Shown one piece after another: positions 34,809 through 43,070 of a DNA stretch of 64,000 nt. A program made the translations under genes and the position numbers. How positions within the stretch are numbered: the stretch's first letter is position 1; every line of letters begins with the position of its first letter. Origin of the DNA: GJ-E10 sp035625725 (GTDB lineage: Bacteria > Pseudomonadota > Gammaproteobacteria > Burkholderiales > Burkholderiaceae_F); contig DASPPB010000044.1 of assembly GCA_035625725.1 (NCBI GenBank), positions 14,791 through 78,790 on the forward strand. Reading direction: 5' to 3'. The notes under the pieces were generated by a model. That model was given only the letters and a program-made list of their open reading frames with translations, had not been told where the DNA came from and did no database searches.

Positions 34809-37169
34809 ATGGGTGCACCCGGATTGGTCGGTCGCTCGATTGAGCGCAAAGAGGATTACCGTTTTCTCACGGGCAAGGGGCAGTACACGGACGACATGGT
34901 GCTGCCCAACCAGAGCTATGCGGTGTTTGTTCGCAGCCAGCATGCGCACGCGCGCCTGCGCGCGGTGAGCACGGGGCAGGCATCGCGCGCCCCCGGTGTG
35001 CTGGGCATTATCACGGGCAAGGACATGGCGGCCGTCGGCGGCCTGCCTTGTGGTTGGCAAATCAAGTCGATCGATGGTTCGCCGATGAAGGAACCGAAGC
35101 ATCCGGTGCTCGCGGAGGGCAAGGTGCGCTATGTCGGCGAGGCCATCGCGCTCGTGGTGGCCGAGACGCTCGAGCAGGCGCGGGCCGCCGCCGCGCTCAT
35201 TGAGGTCGACTACGAGGTTTTGCCGGCCGTGGCCGTTACGGCCACGGCATCGAAGAGCGCGTCGGCGGTTCATGACGAGGCGCCCGATAACGTCTGCTAT
35301 ACGTGGGGATGGGGCGACAAGGCGGCTACGGACGCCGCGTTTGCCGCTGCGGCGCACGTGACGACGATGGAGTTCGTCAACAATCGGATCGTTCCCAACG
35401 CCATTGAGCCGCGCGCCGCCAACGCGTCGTACTCCCTGGCCGATGACAGCTATACGCTGTACGTGGCCAACCAGAACCCGCACGTCGAGCGGCTCTTGAT
35501 GACCGCTTTCGTACTGGGCCTGCCCGAACACAAGGTGCGGGTTGTCGCTCCTGACGTGGGCGGAGGCTTCGGGTCGAAGATCTTTTTGTACGCGGAGGAA
35601 ACCGCCTTGGTCTGGGCGAGCAAGCACATCGGCCGCCCGATCAAGTGGACCGCGGAGCGAAGTGAAAGCTTTTTAACCGACGCGCATGGGCGTGACCATG
35701 TCACTCGCGCCGAGCTCGCACTGGACAAGGATGGCAAGTTCCTGGGGCTGCGCGTGCACACCACCGCCAACCTCGGGGCGTACCTCTCGACCTTCAGCAG
35801 CGCCATTCCGACCATCTTGTATGCAACCTTGCTGGCCGGCCAGTACGCCACCCCGGCGATTTACAGCGAAGTGCAGGCGGTGTTTACGAACACGACCCCG
35901 GTCGACGCCGTGCGCGGCGCCGGCAGGCCCGAGGCGACCTACGTGGTCGAGCGCATCGTCGAGATGGCCGCGCGCGAAATGCGCATCGATCCGGCCGAGC
36001 TGCGCCGACGCAATTTCGTCCGCAAGTTCCCCCACGCCACGCCGGTGGGGTTGACCTATGACACGGGCGATTACGAGACAACGCTCATGCGGGCGCGGCA
36101 GATCGCCGACGTCGAGGGCTTCGGCGCGCGACGCGCCGAAAGTGCGCGCAAGGGCCTGCTGCGCGGCATGGGCTACTCGTGCTACATCGAGGCCTGCGGG
36201 CTCGCACCTTCCAACGTCGCCGGAGCGCTCGGAGCTCGTGCCGGCTTGTTCGAGGCGGCAGAGGTGCGGGTATACCCCACGGGCAAGGTGACGATCTTCA
36301 CGGGCTCGCACAGCCACGGGCAGGGGCACGAGACCACGTTTTCGCAGATCGTGGCCGACAAGCTCGGGATCGGATTGAACGACGTCGACATCCAGCACGG
36401 GGATACCGGCAAGATTCTCTTCGGAATGGGAACCTATGGCAGCCGCTCGCTGGCGGTGGGCGGCTCCGCGATCCTCAAGGCGGTCGACAAGATCATCGCT
36501 AAGGGAAAGAAGATTGCGGCGCACCTGCTCGAGGCCTCCGACGCGGACATCGAGTTCTCGGACGGCGAATTTCGCATCGCGGGCACGGACCGCAAAAAGA
36601 CCTTCGGCGAGATCGCGCTCACGGCCTACGTGCCGCACAACTACCCGTTGGACAAACTCGAACCGGGCCTCAACGAGAACGCGTTTTACGATCCGACCAA
36701 CTTTACCTTCCCGGCGGGCTCCTATGTCTGCGAAGTGGAGGTCGACCCGGCCACGGGGCAGGTGCGAGTGGATCGGTTCACCGCGTGCGACGACTTTGGC
36801 AACGTCGTCAACCCGATGATCGTGGAGGGCCAAGTCCACGGTGGCATCGTGCACGGCCTGGGGCAGGCGCTGCTGGAGGGCTGCCGCTACGACGAGGATG
36901 GGCAGCTGGTGAGCGGTAGTTTCATGGACTACGCGATGCCGCGGGCCGACGATGTGCCTTCGCTGCGAGTGGAAACGGTGGCCGGTACCCCCTGCACGCA
37001 CAATCCGCTGGGCTCCAAGGGTTGCGGCGAGGCTGGCGCCATCGGCAGTCCTGCGGCAATCATGAACGCGGTGACCGACGCCCTCTCGTCGCTCGGAGTG
37101 CGCGACGTTCCGATGCCGGCCACACCGTTTGCGGTCTGGACCGCGATCCAGGCCGCTGCCAAGCGCTGA
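34809..37169 (+). CDS. Molybdenum hydroxylase large subunit (form-II CoxL-like)
   Basis: This 786-residue subunit binds the molybdenum cofactor. Typical segments are DVGGGFGSK, AHGRDHVTRAE, GSHSHGQGHETTFSQIVAD and the catalytic Glu E741 in GCGEAGAIGSP. The active-site loop reads AVRGAGR (367-373). True CO dehydrogenases (form I) carry AYRCSFR with the Cys that binds the Cu-Mo centre; the Gly here places the protein with form II / unassigned hydroxylases (AYRGAGR), with Val for Tyr as an extra change. CO oxidation is therefore unlikely and the substrate is unknown. ATG 34809 lies ten bases after the small-subunit stop. Confidence 0.88.
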   Translation: MGAPGLVGRSIERKEDYRFLTGKGQYTDDMVLPNQSYAVFVRSQHAHARLRAVSTGQASRAPGVLGIITGKDMAAVGGLPCGWQIKSIDGSPMKEPKHPVLAEGKVRYVGEAIALVVAETLEQARAAAALIEVDYEVLPAVAVTATASKSASAVHDEAPDNVCYTWGWGDKAATDAAFAAAAHVTTMEFVNNRIVPNAIEPRAANASYSLADDSYTLYVANQNPHVERLLMTAFVLGLPEHKVRVVAPDVGGGFGSKIFLYAEETALVWASKHIGRPIKWTAERSESFLTDAHGRDHVTRAELALDKDGKFLGLRVHTTANLGAYLSTFSSAIPTILYATLLAGQYATPAIYSEVQAVFTNTTPVDAVRGAGRPEATYVVERIVEMAAREMRIDPAELRRRNFVRKFPHATPVGLTYDTGDYETTLMRARQIADVEGFGARRAESARKGLLRGMGYSCYIEACGLAPSNVAGALGARAGLFEAAEVRVYPTGKVTIFTGSHSHGQGHETTFSQIVADKLGIGLNDVDIQHGDTGKILFGMGTYGSRSLAVGGSAILKAVDKIIAKGKKIAAHLLEASDADIEFSDGEFRIAGTDRKKTFGEIALTAYVPHNYPLDKLEPGLNENAFYDPTNFTFPAGSYVCEVEVDPATGQVRVDRFTACDDFGNVVNPMIVEGQVHGGIVHGLGQALLEGCRYDEDGQLVSGSFMDYAMPRADDVPSLRVETVAGTPCTHNPLGSKGCGEAGAIGSPAAIMNAVTDALSSLGVRDVPMPATPFAVWTAIQAAAKR

Positions 37170-37181
37170 GGAGAACGAACT

Positions 37182-37973
37182 ATGCAAACCCAATATCACC
37201 GTCCCGGTTCTACCGCGGAGGCCGCCAAGCTGCTCGGGGGCGATGCGCGTCTGCTGGCGGGGGGCCAGTCCTTGGTCGCGGCGATGAAGCTCGGGCTGGC
37301 TTCGCCGTCCGCCCTCGTTGACCTGCGCGCAATCGCGGGCCTCGATGCGATCCGGGTCGACGCGCAGCGCGTCACGATCGGCGCCATGGCCACGCATACC
37401 AGCGTGGCAGCTTCGCGCGAGCTGGGCCGTGCCATCCCCGCGCTCGCGCAGCTTGCGGCGGGCATCGGCGATCGCCAAGTGCGTGATCGCGGAACGCTGG
37501 GCGGGTCGCTCGCCAACGACGACCCGGCCGCGGACTATCCGGCCGCCGTACTGGGCCTGGGTGCGACCGTACAGACGGACCAGCGGCAGATTGCGGCCGA
37601 CGATTTCTTTCTGGGCCTGTTCGAAACCGCGCTGCGGCCCAACGAAATCATCACGGCGGTGCACTTTCCCATCCCGGAGCGTGCCGGCTACGAGAAATTC
37701 CGCCAGCCCGCTTCCCGCTTTGCCCTGGTGGGAGTGATGGTGGCCAAGACGGCAGCAGGAGTGCGCGTTGCGGTGACCGGCGCCGCAGGCAGCGGAGTTT
37801 TCCGATGCAAGCCGCTTGAGGCGGCGCTTGGCCGCAAATTCGCACCCGAATCGTGTGACGGCGTGCAGATCGAAGCCGCCGGTCTGAACGACGACCTGCA
37901 CGGTTCTGCCCAGTATCGCGCGCATCTCATTCCGGTCGTGGCAAAAAGGGCCGTGGCGCGGGCGCTGGGTTGA
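37182..37973 (+). CDS. Molybdenum hydroxylase FAD-binding subunit (CoxM-like)
   Basis: This is the medium subunit of the same enzyme, 263 residues. The two FAD motifs are visible: LLAGGQSLVAAMKLGLA near the N-terminus and RGTLGGSLANDDPAADYPAA in the middle. The family C-terminal domain follows and is slightly short compared with the usual 280-290 residues. It starts 12 bp after the large subunit with GAGGAG upstream, and its stop codon overlaps the start of the MoxR-like gene. Confidence 0.88.
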   Translation: MQTQYHRPGSTAEAAKLLGGDARLLAGGQSLVAAMKLGLASPSALVDLRAIAGLDAIRVDAQRVTIGAMATHTSVAASRELGRAIPALAQLAAGIGDRQVRDRGTLGGSLANDDPAADYPAAVLGLGATVQTDQRQIAADDFFLGLFETALRPNEIITAVHFPIPERAGYEKFRQPASRFALVGVMVAKTAAGVRVAVTGAAGSGVFRCKPLEAALGRKFAPESCDGVQIEAAGLNDDLHGSAQYRAHLIPVVAKRAVARALG

Positions 37974-38983
37974 CGCGGGTGCCGCCGGAGTCGCCCAGGG
38001 AACTGCCGGCCGGGTCCCTGCCGCAGCCGCCGCCGGGCCCGGCGGCGGCGCGCACGATCGAATCGGTCGACGCAACGCTGGCGCTGCTGGCCCGCGGCGA
38101 CTATGTGGCCGATCGTTCCTTGGCCACGGCAGTGTTTCTCGCCTTGCGGTTGGGCCGACCGTTGTTCGTCGAGGGCGAACCGGGGACCGGTAAGACGGAG
38201 ATCGCCAAGGTCCTCGCGGGCGCTCTGGACGCCGAGCTCATTCGACTGCAGTGCTACGAAGGACTGGACATCCACGACGCGGCCTACGAGTGGAATTACG
38301 CGCGCCAGATGCTGGAGATCCGCCTGGGCGAGGCGTACGCGCAAGGCGCGGGCGCGGAGGCGGCGCGGGGCCGCGACGTGCGTGCCAGCCTCGCCCGCGA
38401 GCTGTTTTCCGAACGCTTCTTGATCGCGCGCCCGCTGCTGCGCGCACTGCAGCCGCACGCGGTGCCGCCGGTGCTGCTCATCGACGAGCTCGATCGGGCC
38501 GACGAACCCTTCGAGGCCTTCTTGCTCGAGGTGCTGTCCGATTTTCAGATCACCATTCCCGAATGGACTACGGTCAGGGCGCAGCAGCCGCCCCTCGTGG
38601 TGATCACGTCCAATCGCACGCGCGAGATCCACGACGCGGTCAAGCGCCGCTGCATCTATCATTGGGTGGGCTATCCGGACGCGACGCGCGAGTTCGACAT
38701 CTTGCGGCGCAAGGCGCCCGACTGCGCCGCGGAGCTGAGCCGCCAGGTCGTGGCCTTCGTCCAGGCGATGCGCGAGATGGATCTCTACAAGCTGCCCGGT
38801 GTCTCCGAGAGCATCGAGTGGGCGCACGCGCTCGTGGCGCTCGATGCCGTGGCACTGGAGGCGCAGGCCGTGGAGAGCACGCTCGGCGTGCTGCTCAAGT
38901 ACCAAGACGACATCGCGCGCGTGCAGGGCTCAGAGGTGGCGCGGCTGCTCGAGCGCGTGCGTCTGGAAGCGGCCCGCGTCTGA
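37970..38983 (+). CDS. MoxR-family AAA+ ATPase (CoxD-like)
   Basis: CoxD-like ATPases act as chaperones that help assemble the metal centre of the cognate hydroxylase. The 337-residue product has Walker A GEPGTGKT (69-76), Walker B LLIDELDRAD (about 168-177) and sensor 1 VVITSNRTREI. The first 28 residues are Pro-rich and unconserved. The TTG at 37970 overlaps the preceding stop (TTGA), suggesting coupling; GTG 37979 is an alternative. Its gene sits between the enzyme subunits and the VWA partner, matching coxD-coxE order. Confidence 0.85.
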   Translation: MTRVPPESPRELPAGSLPQPPPGPAAARTIESVDATLALLARGDYVADRSLATAVFLALRLGRPLFVEGEPGTGKTEIAKVLAGALDAELIRLQCYEGLDIHDAAYEWNYARQMLEIRLGEAYAQGAGAEAARGRDVRASLARELFSERFLIARPLLRALQPHAVPPVLLIDELDRADEPFEAFLLEVLSDFQITIPEWTTVRAQQPPLVVITSNRTREIHDAVKRRCIYHWVGYPDATREFDILRRKAPDCAAELSRQVVAFVQAMREMDLYKLPGVSESIEWAHALVALDAVALEAQAVESTLGVLLKYQDDIARVQGSEVARLLERVRLEAARV

Positions 38984-38997
38984 GGCTAGGCGCGCAC

Positions 38998-40215
38998 ATG
39001 CAGCGGCCGCAAGCCTCGTGCGTGCCGGCCGGCCGCCTGGCGCAAAACATCGTGCACTTCGCGCGCGTGCTGCGAGCCGCCGGGCTGCCGGTGGGAACGG
39101 ATCGCGTCGTGCTGGCGCTGCGCGCGGTGCCGCTGGTCGGTCTTGCATCGCGGCAGGACTTCCGCAACACCCTGTTCGCCTGCCTGATCGATCGCACCGA
39201 GCACCGTGCGCTGTTCGATCAGGCCTTTGCCGCGTTTTGGCGCGATCCCGACCTGCTGGGCCAGATGATGCGCCTGCTCCTGCCGCGGGTCGCAAGTCGC
39301 ACGCGCGAGGCCAAGGAGCGCAACCAGCGGCTGGAGTCGGCGCTGCGCGCACCCGCAGTGTCGGCGCCGCTGCCGCAGGCGGACCTTACCCCCCTGGAAA
39401 TCAACGCGGCGGGCACCTGGTCGGAACGCGAGCAGTTGCGCAAGGCCGATTTCGACACGATGTCGGCCCAGGAGTGGATCTACGCGCGGCGGATGATCGA
39501 AGAACTGCGTCCGTTTCTCGCGCAACAGATCACGCGTCGCGACGCACCCTCGCATCGGGGCCGTCGGCTTGACGTGCAGGCGGCGCTGCGGGCGGCCGCG
39601 CGGCGCGCGGGCGAGTTCATCGATGTGCCGCGGCGCAGGCGGCGCACGCGGCTCGAGCCGCTGGTGGCGATCGTCGACATCTCGGGTTCCGTGAGCCGCT
39701 ATTCGCGGGTCTTTCTGCACTTTTTGCACGCGCTCAGCAATGCCGACTGCCGCCTGGAGTCGTTCGTGTTCGGCACACGCCTCACGCGCATCACGCGCGC
39801 ATTGCGCGCGCTCGATCCCGACGTGGCGGTCGAGCGGGCCGTGGCCGCGGTCGACGACTGGTCGGGCGGTACGAGAATCTCGTCGTGCCTGGAAGAATTC
39901 AACCGTCGCTGGGCGCGGCGCGTGCTCAGCGGCAACCGCAGTGTCCTGCTCATGAGCGACGGGCTCGAATGCGGGGACGTGAGCGCGCTGGCGTGGCAGA
40001 CGGAGCGCCTGTCGAAGTCGTGTCGCCGCCTGGTATGGCTCAATCCCCTCTTGCGTTACGATGCCTTCGAGCCCAAGGCACAGGGGATCCGCGCCATGCT
40101 GCCGCATGTCGATCAGCTGCTTCCGGTTCACAGCGTCGATAGCCTTGCCGAGCTCGCCCGGGTACTTGCCCACGCGGGTCCGCGCGGTCGGATGGGGGAG
40201 GAACGATGGAACTAA
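38998..40215 (+). CDS. VWA-domain protein (CoxE-like)
   Basis: CoxE-type proteins pair with the MoxR ATPase during metal-centre maturation. In the 405-residue product the C-terminal von Willebrand A domain has the MIDAS motif DISGS (227-231), a later threonine (GGTRISSC) and the acidic MSDGLECGD. The N-terminal half is helical and rich in Arg. ATG 38998 is 14 bp after the coxD-like stop. The end overlaps the coxG-like gene by ten bases. Confidence 0.85.
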   Translation: MQRPQASCVPAGRLAQNIVHFARVLRAAGLPVGTDRVVLALRAVPLVGLASRQDFRNTLFACLIDRTEHRALFDQAFAAFWRDPDLLGQMMRLLLPRVASRTREAKERNQRLESALRAPAVSAPLPQADLTPLEINAAGTWSEREQLRKADFDTMSAQEWIYARRMIEELRPFLAQQITRRDAPSHRGRRLDVQAALRAAARRAGEFIDVPRRRRRTRLEPLVAIVDISGSVSRYSRVFLHFLHALSNADCRLESFVFGTRLTRITRALRALDPDVAVERAVAAVDDWSGGTRISSCLEEFNRRWARRVLSGNRSVLLMSDGLECGDVSALAWQTERLSKSCRRLVWLNPLLRYDAFEPKAQGIRAMLPHVDQLLPVHSVDSLAELARVLAHAGPRGRMGEERWN

Positions 40216-40751
40216 AAGGCGAGCAGCTTCTGCCCGTGGGCCAGCAGCGCGCCTGGGACGCACTCAACGACATCGAACTGCTGCGCCAATGCGTGCCGGG
40301 CTGTCAGAGCATGACGCGCACCGCACAAGACACGTATGAGGCGACGATCGATGCCTCGATCGGGCCGGTCAAAGCGCGCTTCAAGGGCACGGTCGCACTC
40401 ACCGACGTGCATGCTCCCGACTCCTATACATTGCGCTTCGACGGTAGCGGCGGCACAACGGGTTTTGTGCGCGGACAGGCGCGCGTCGCCCTGCGTCCGG
40501 ACGGTCCGCAGCGAACGCACCTGAGCTACTCAACGAGCGCACAGGTCGGTGGCAAGCTCGCGCAGATCGGCTCGCGCCTGATCGATGCGGCCGCGGGGGC
40601 AATGTCGGAGAAGTTCTTTGCCGCGTTTTCCCAGCGCCTGGCACCGGCCGCCGCGGGCGGCGAGGCGGCGCCCGCGGCGCCTGTTGCGCGGATGGGTTTT
40701 TGGAGTTTGCTCTGGGCCTTCCTGCGCCGGCTCGTGGGCCTGCGATCCTGA
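40206..40751 (+). CDS. CoxG-family SRPBCC protein
   Basis: This 181-residue protein has the CoxG/SRPBCC helix-grip fold: MELKGEQLLPVGQQRAWDALNDIELLRQCVPGCQ at the N-terminus, GPVKARFKGTVALTD and the GGKLAQIGSRLIDAAA C-terminal helix. A Pro/Ala linker and a hydrophobic C-terminal segment (GFWSLLWAFLRRLVGL) follow and may anchor it, or an associated enzyme, at the membrane, as reported for CoxG. ATG 40206 overlaps the previous gene. It ends the apparent hydroxylase operon. Confidence 0.85.
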   Translation: MELKGEQLLPVGQQRAWDALNDIELLRQCVPGCQSMTRTAQDTYEATIDASIGPVKARFKGTVALTDVHAPDSYTLRFDGSGGTTGFVRGQARVALRPDGPQRTHLSYSTSAQVGGKLAQIGSRLIDAAAGAMSEKFFAAFSQRLAPAAAGGEAAPAAPVARMGFWSLLWAFLRRLVGLRS

Positions 40752-40793
40752 GAGCCAAGGCTCGCGCGCCGCGCTCCGGGCCTGTAGCCGCTC

Positions 40794-41984
40794 CTAGTAG
40801 ATGCGACCGCGTCCTTCGATCGGCCAGACGGCCTCGACGCGGCCCTTGCGCGTGGCCACGAGCCACTCGTGCAGGTTGACCGTCGGGTCGCAGTGCCCCG
40901 GGACCAGCAGCGCTTTGTCGCCCAGGCGGATCGGCGTAGCGTCATCGGCGCGCATGAGCACGGTGTGCTCGTCGGAGACATTGCGCACGCGCCAGCCCGG
41001 AAAAGTCGGACGTGCCGGCCCCGTGTCGGTGGAAAAGGCCTTTAAGCCCGCGTCGAGCGTAGCGCGATCCTCGCGCAGGCTCATCACGGTAGCCAGTACG
41101 AACAGCGCCACCTCGAACTGGGGTCCGTGGGCGTCTTGTTCGTTGCGCGCGTAGTCGGCGTCCATGAAGATATAGGAGCCGGGCTGCACTTCGGTGTACA
41201 CGCCGCTGCGCACGTCATAGGCAAAGGTACCCGTACCTCCGCCGGTGACGACCTCGCACGGAACATTGACCGCGAGGATCGCGTCCCTGGCCTGCGCCGC
41301 GCGCAAGGCCGCAGCCTCGGCGGCGGCGCGCCGCTCGGGCACACCACGGCGGTGCTGCGCTAAGCCCGCGTAGGCGTGCAATCCGCGGAAGCGGAACACG
41401 GACGTGTCTTGCAGCATGCGCGCCATGGCCGCTGCGGCGCGCGGCTCGGCGATACCACCACGGTTTTGTCCGACGTCGATCTCGACGTATACATCGAGCA
41501 CCACCTGCTCGGCGCGGCAGATCGTCGCCAGCTGGCGCGCGATCTCCGGGCTGTCGATGCAGACTCCCAGACGCGCAGGCGCATAGGCGCGGGCCACACG
41601 CGCCAGGCGGCGCAGCTTGGATTCACCGACGATTTCGTTGGTGATGAGCACGTCGCTCACGTGACCGGCGAGCATCGCCTCGGCCTCGCCCAGTTTCTGG
41701 CAACACACGCCGACGGCTCCCGCGGCGATTTGCCGGCGCGCGAGTTCCACGCACTTGTGGGTCTTGGCGTGCGGCCGCACCCGCACCTGCGTGCCCTCCA
41801 CCGCGGCCATCAGCTTGGCCATGTTGGACTCGCACTTGTCCAGATCGACGATGAGCGCAGGCGTGTCGACGTCGCGCAGCAAATCGCCCACTTGTGCGGG
41901 AATCCAATCGCCCGGAAGTGTGCGTCGGGGGCGAAGCTCTTTGGCCGCCAAGCCTTGCTTGGAGGTTGTCCAGTCCAGTGCCAT
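40794..41984 (-). CDS. PLP-dependent D-threonine aldolase / D-serine dehydratase-like enzyme
   Basis: This 396-residue fold-type III PLP enzyme has an alanine-racemase-like N-terminal barrel and a C-terminal metal-dependent domain. The PLP lysine is K74 (RPHAKTHK). The C-terminal PGHCDPTVNLHEW (H364, D366) is the divalent metal site of the DSD1/D-threonine aldolase group. These enzymes cleave D-3-hydroxy amino acids to glycine plus an aldehyde, or deaminate D-serine; which applies cannot be told here. It is tail to tail with the coxG-like gene and divergent from dcd. A glycine-yielding reaction would fit the glycine-cleavage operon 1.2 kb away, but that link is speculative. Confidence 0.8.
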   Translation of the reverse strand: MALDWTTSKQGLAAKELRPRRTLPGDWIPAQVGDLLRDVDTPALIVDLDKCESNMAKLMAAVEGTQVRVRPHAKTHKCVELARRQIAAGAVGVCCQKLGEAEAMLAGHVSDVLITNEIVGESKLRRLARVARAYAPARLGVCIDSPEIARQLATICRAEQVVLDVYVEIDVGQNRGGIAEPRAAAAMARMLQDTSVFRFRGLHAYAGLAQHRRGVPERRAAAEAAALRAAQARDAILAVNVPCEVVTGGGTGTFAYDVRSGVYTEVQPGSYIFMDADYARNEQDAHGPQFEVALFVLATVMSLREDRATLDAGLKAFSTDTGPARPTFPGWRVRNVSDEHTVLMRADDATPIRLGDKALLVPGHCDPTVNLHEWLVATRKGRVEAVWPIEGRGRIY

Positions 41985-42177
41985 GTCAATGCCGGTAGCG
42001 GCACGCGCGGGTGCTGCGCATGCCCTGCGGCGGGTTTTGTATCCGACATTGGCGCCGCGCGCAAGTCACGGCTTTGTAGCGCAAAAACCACCATTTGGAT
42101 ATTTTGGAGCGCTGCCGCGAGCAACCCTGGTGCCGTCGGCGGCTGCCGTAGAATTCGAGGCCTTTGGAGGAGCGGCA

Positions 42178-42741
42178 ATGTCGATCAAGAGTGACCGCTG
42201 GATCCGGCGCATGGCGGCACAGGGCATGATCGAGCCCTTCGAGCCGGGGCAAGTGCGCAGCGTCCAGGGCGAGCGCATCGTGTCTTACGGAACGTCAAGT
42301 TACGGCTACGACATCCGATGCGCTGCCGAATTCAAGATTTTCACCAACATCAACAGCACCATCGTTGATCCCAAAGCCTTCGACCCGAACTCCTTTGTCG
42401 ATTTCCGCGGCCGGGTCTGCATCATCCCCCCCAACTCCTTTGCCCTGGCACGCACCGTCGAATATTTCCGCATACCGCGCAATGTGCTCACCATCTGCCT
42501 GGGCAAGAGCACGTACGCCCGCTGCGGCATCATCGTCAATGTCACCCCGCTTGAGCCCGAATGGGAAGGGCATGTGACGCTGGAGTTTTCCAATACCACG
42601 CCGCTGCCGGCCAAGATCTACGCGGACGAGGGCTGTGCGCAAGTCATCTTCATCGAAGCCGACGAGGTGTGCGAGACCTCGTATCGCGATCGCGGCGGCA
42701 AATACCAGGGCCAGACCGGGGTGACGCTGCCGCGCACCTGA
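42178..42741 (+). CDS. dcd: dCTP deaminase
   Basis: Dcd converts dCTP to dUTP, supplying dUMP for thymidylate synthesis. The 187-residue product is full length and has SIKSDRWIRRMAAQGMIEPF, SYGYDIRC, FVDFRGRVCIIPPNSFALA, the catalytic Glu in PLEPEWEGHVTLEF and GKYQGQTGVTLPRT at the end. ATG 42178 has GGAGGAG before it. In relatives it follows apbC directly; the thyA-folA genes lie 8 kb further on in this window. Confidence 0.95.
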   Translation: MSIKSDRWIRRMAAQGMIEPFEPGQVRSVQGERIVSYGTSSYGYDIRCAAEFKIFTNINSTIVDPKAFDPNSFVDFRGRVCIIPPNSFALARTVEYFRIPRNVLTICLGKSTYARCGIIVNVTPLEPEWEGHVTLEFSNTTPLPAKIYADEGCAQVIFIEADEVCETSYRDRGGKYQGQTGVTLPRT

Positions 42742-42789
42742 TGCGACACCGGGTCTGAGCCCGGAATCGTGTATGCTGTGCGCACGCTC

Positions 42790-43025
42790 GTGACCGCGAC
42801 GTGGGAGAGCGCCGCAGCGCCGAACCAAGCCCGTGGGCTCTTCGGTGTTGCCGGCCGCCGAAGGCGCAACACCCGTAATCGCTCAGGTCAAGGAACCGCG
42901 CCGCGCGGGCGTCTCTGGAGAGATCGGACTTCGGTCCGACGCCGAAGGTGCAAGGGATTGTGCGGTGCTGGTCGGTAATGCACCGGCACCCATCCCCGAA
43001 CTCTCAGGCAAAAGGACAGAGGGGT
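42790..43025 (+). promoter_or_regulatory. Tandem glycine riboswitch (gcvT leader)
   Basis: Two consecutive glycine aptamers are visible. Aptamer 1 has GTGGGAGAGCGCC (about 42801), GCCGCCGAAGGCGCAACACCC (about 42854-42874) and the closing CTCAGGTCAAGGAACCG (about 42883). Aptamer 2 has CTCTGGAGAG (about 42913), GCCGAAGGTGCAAGGG (42941-42956) and CCCGAACTCTCAGGCAAAAGGACAGAGGGG (about 42995-43024). In related systems glycine binding turns on the downstream gcv genes. It fills most of the 329-bp gap between dcd and gcvT. Confidence 0.95.
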
Positions 43026-43070
43026 GCGCATCGAGGATTCGATGCGTAGTCCCTGCTCCGGATCTGCCTG

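Noticed and set aside
35673..38075. Minus-strand open frame of about 800 codons opposite the hydroxylase genes
   Set aside because: Shadow of the coxL-like and coxM-like genes, crossing several gene boundaries without regard to them.
34809..40751. Annotation as aerobic carbon monoxide dehydrogenase
   Set aside because: The active-site loop lacks the Cys that binds copper in true CO dehydrogenase; only the family name fits.
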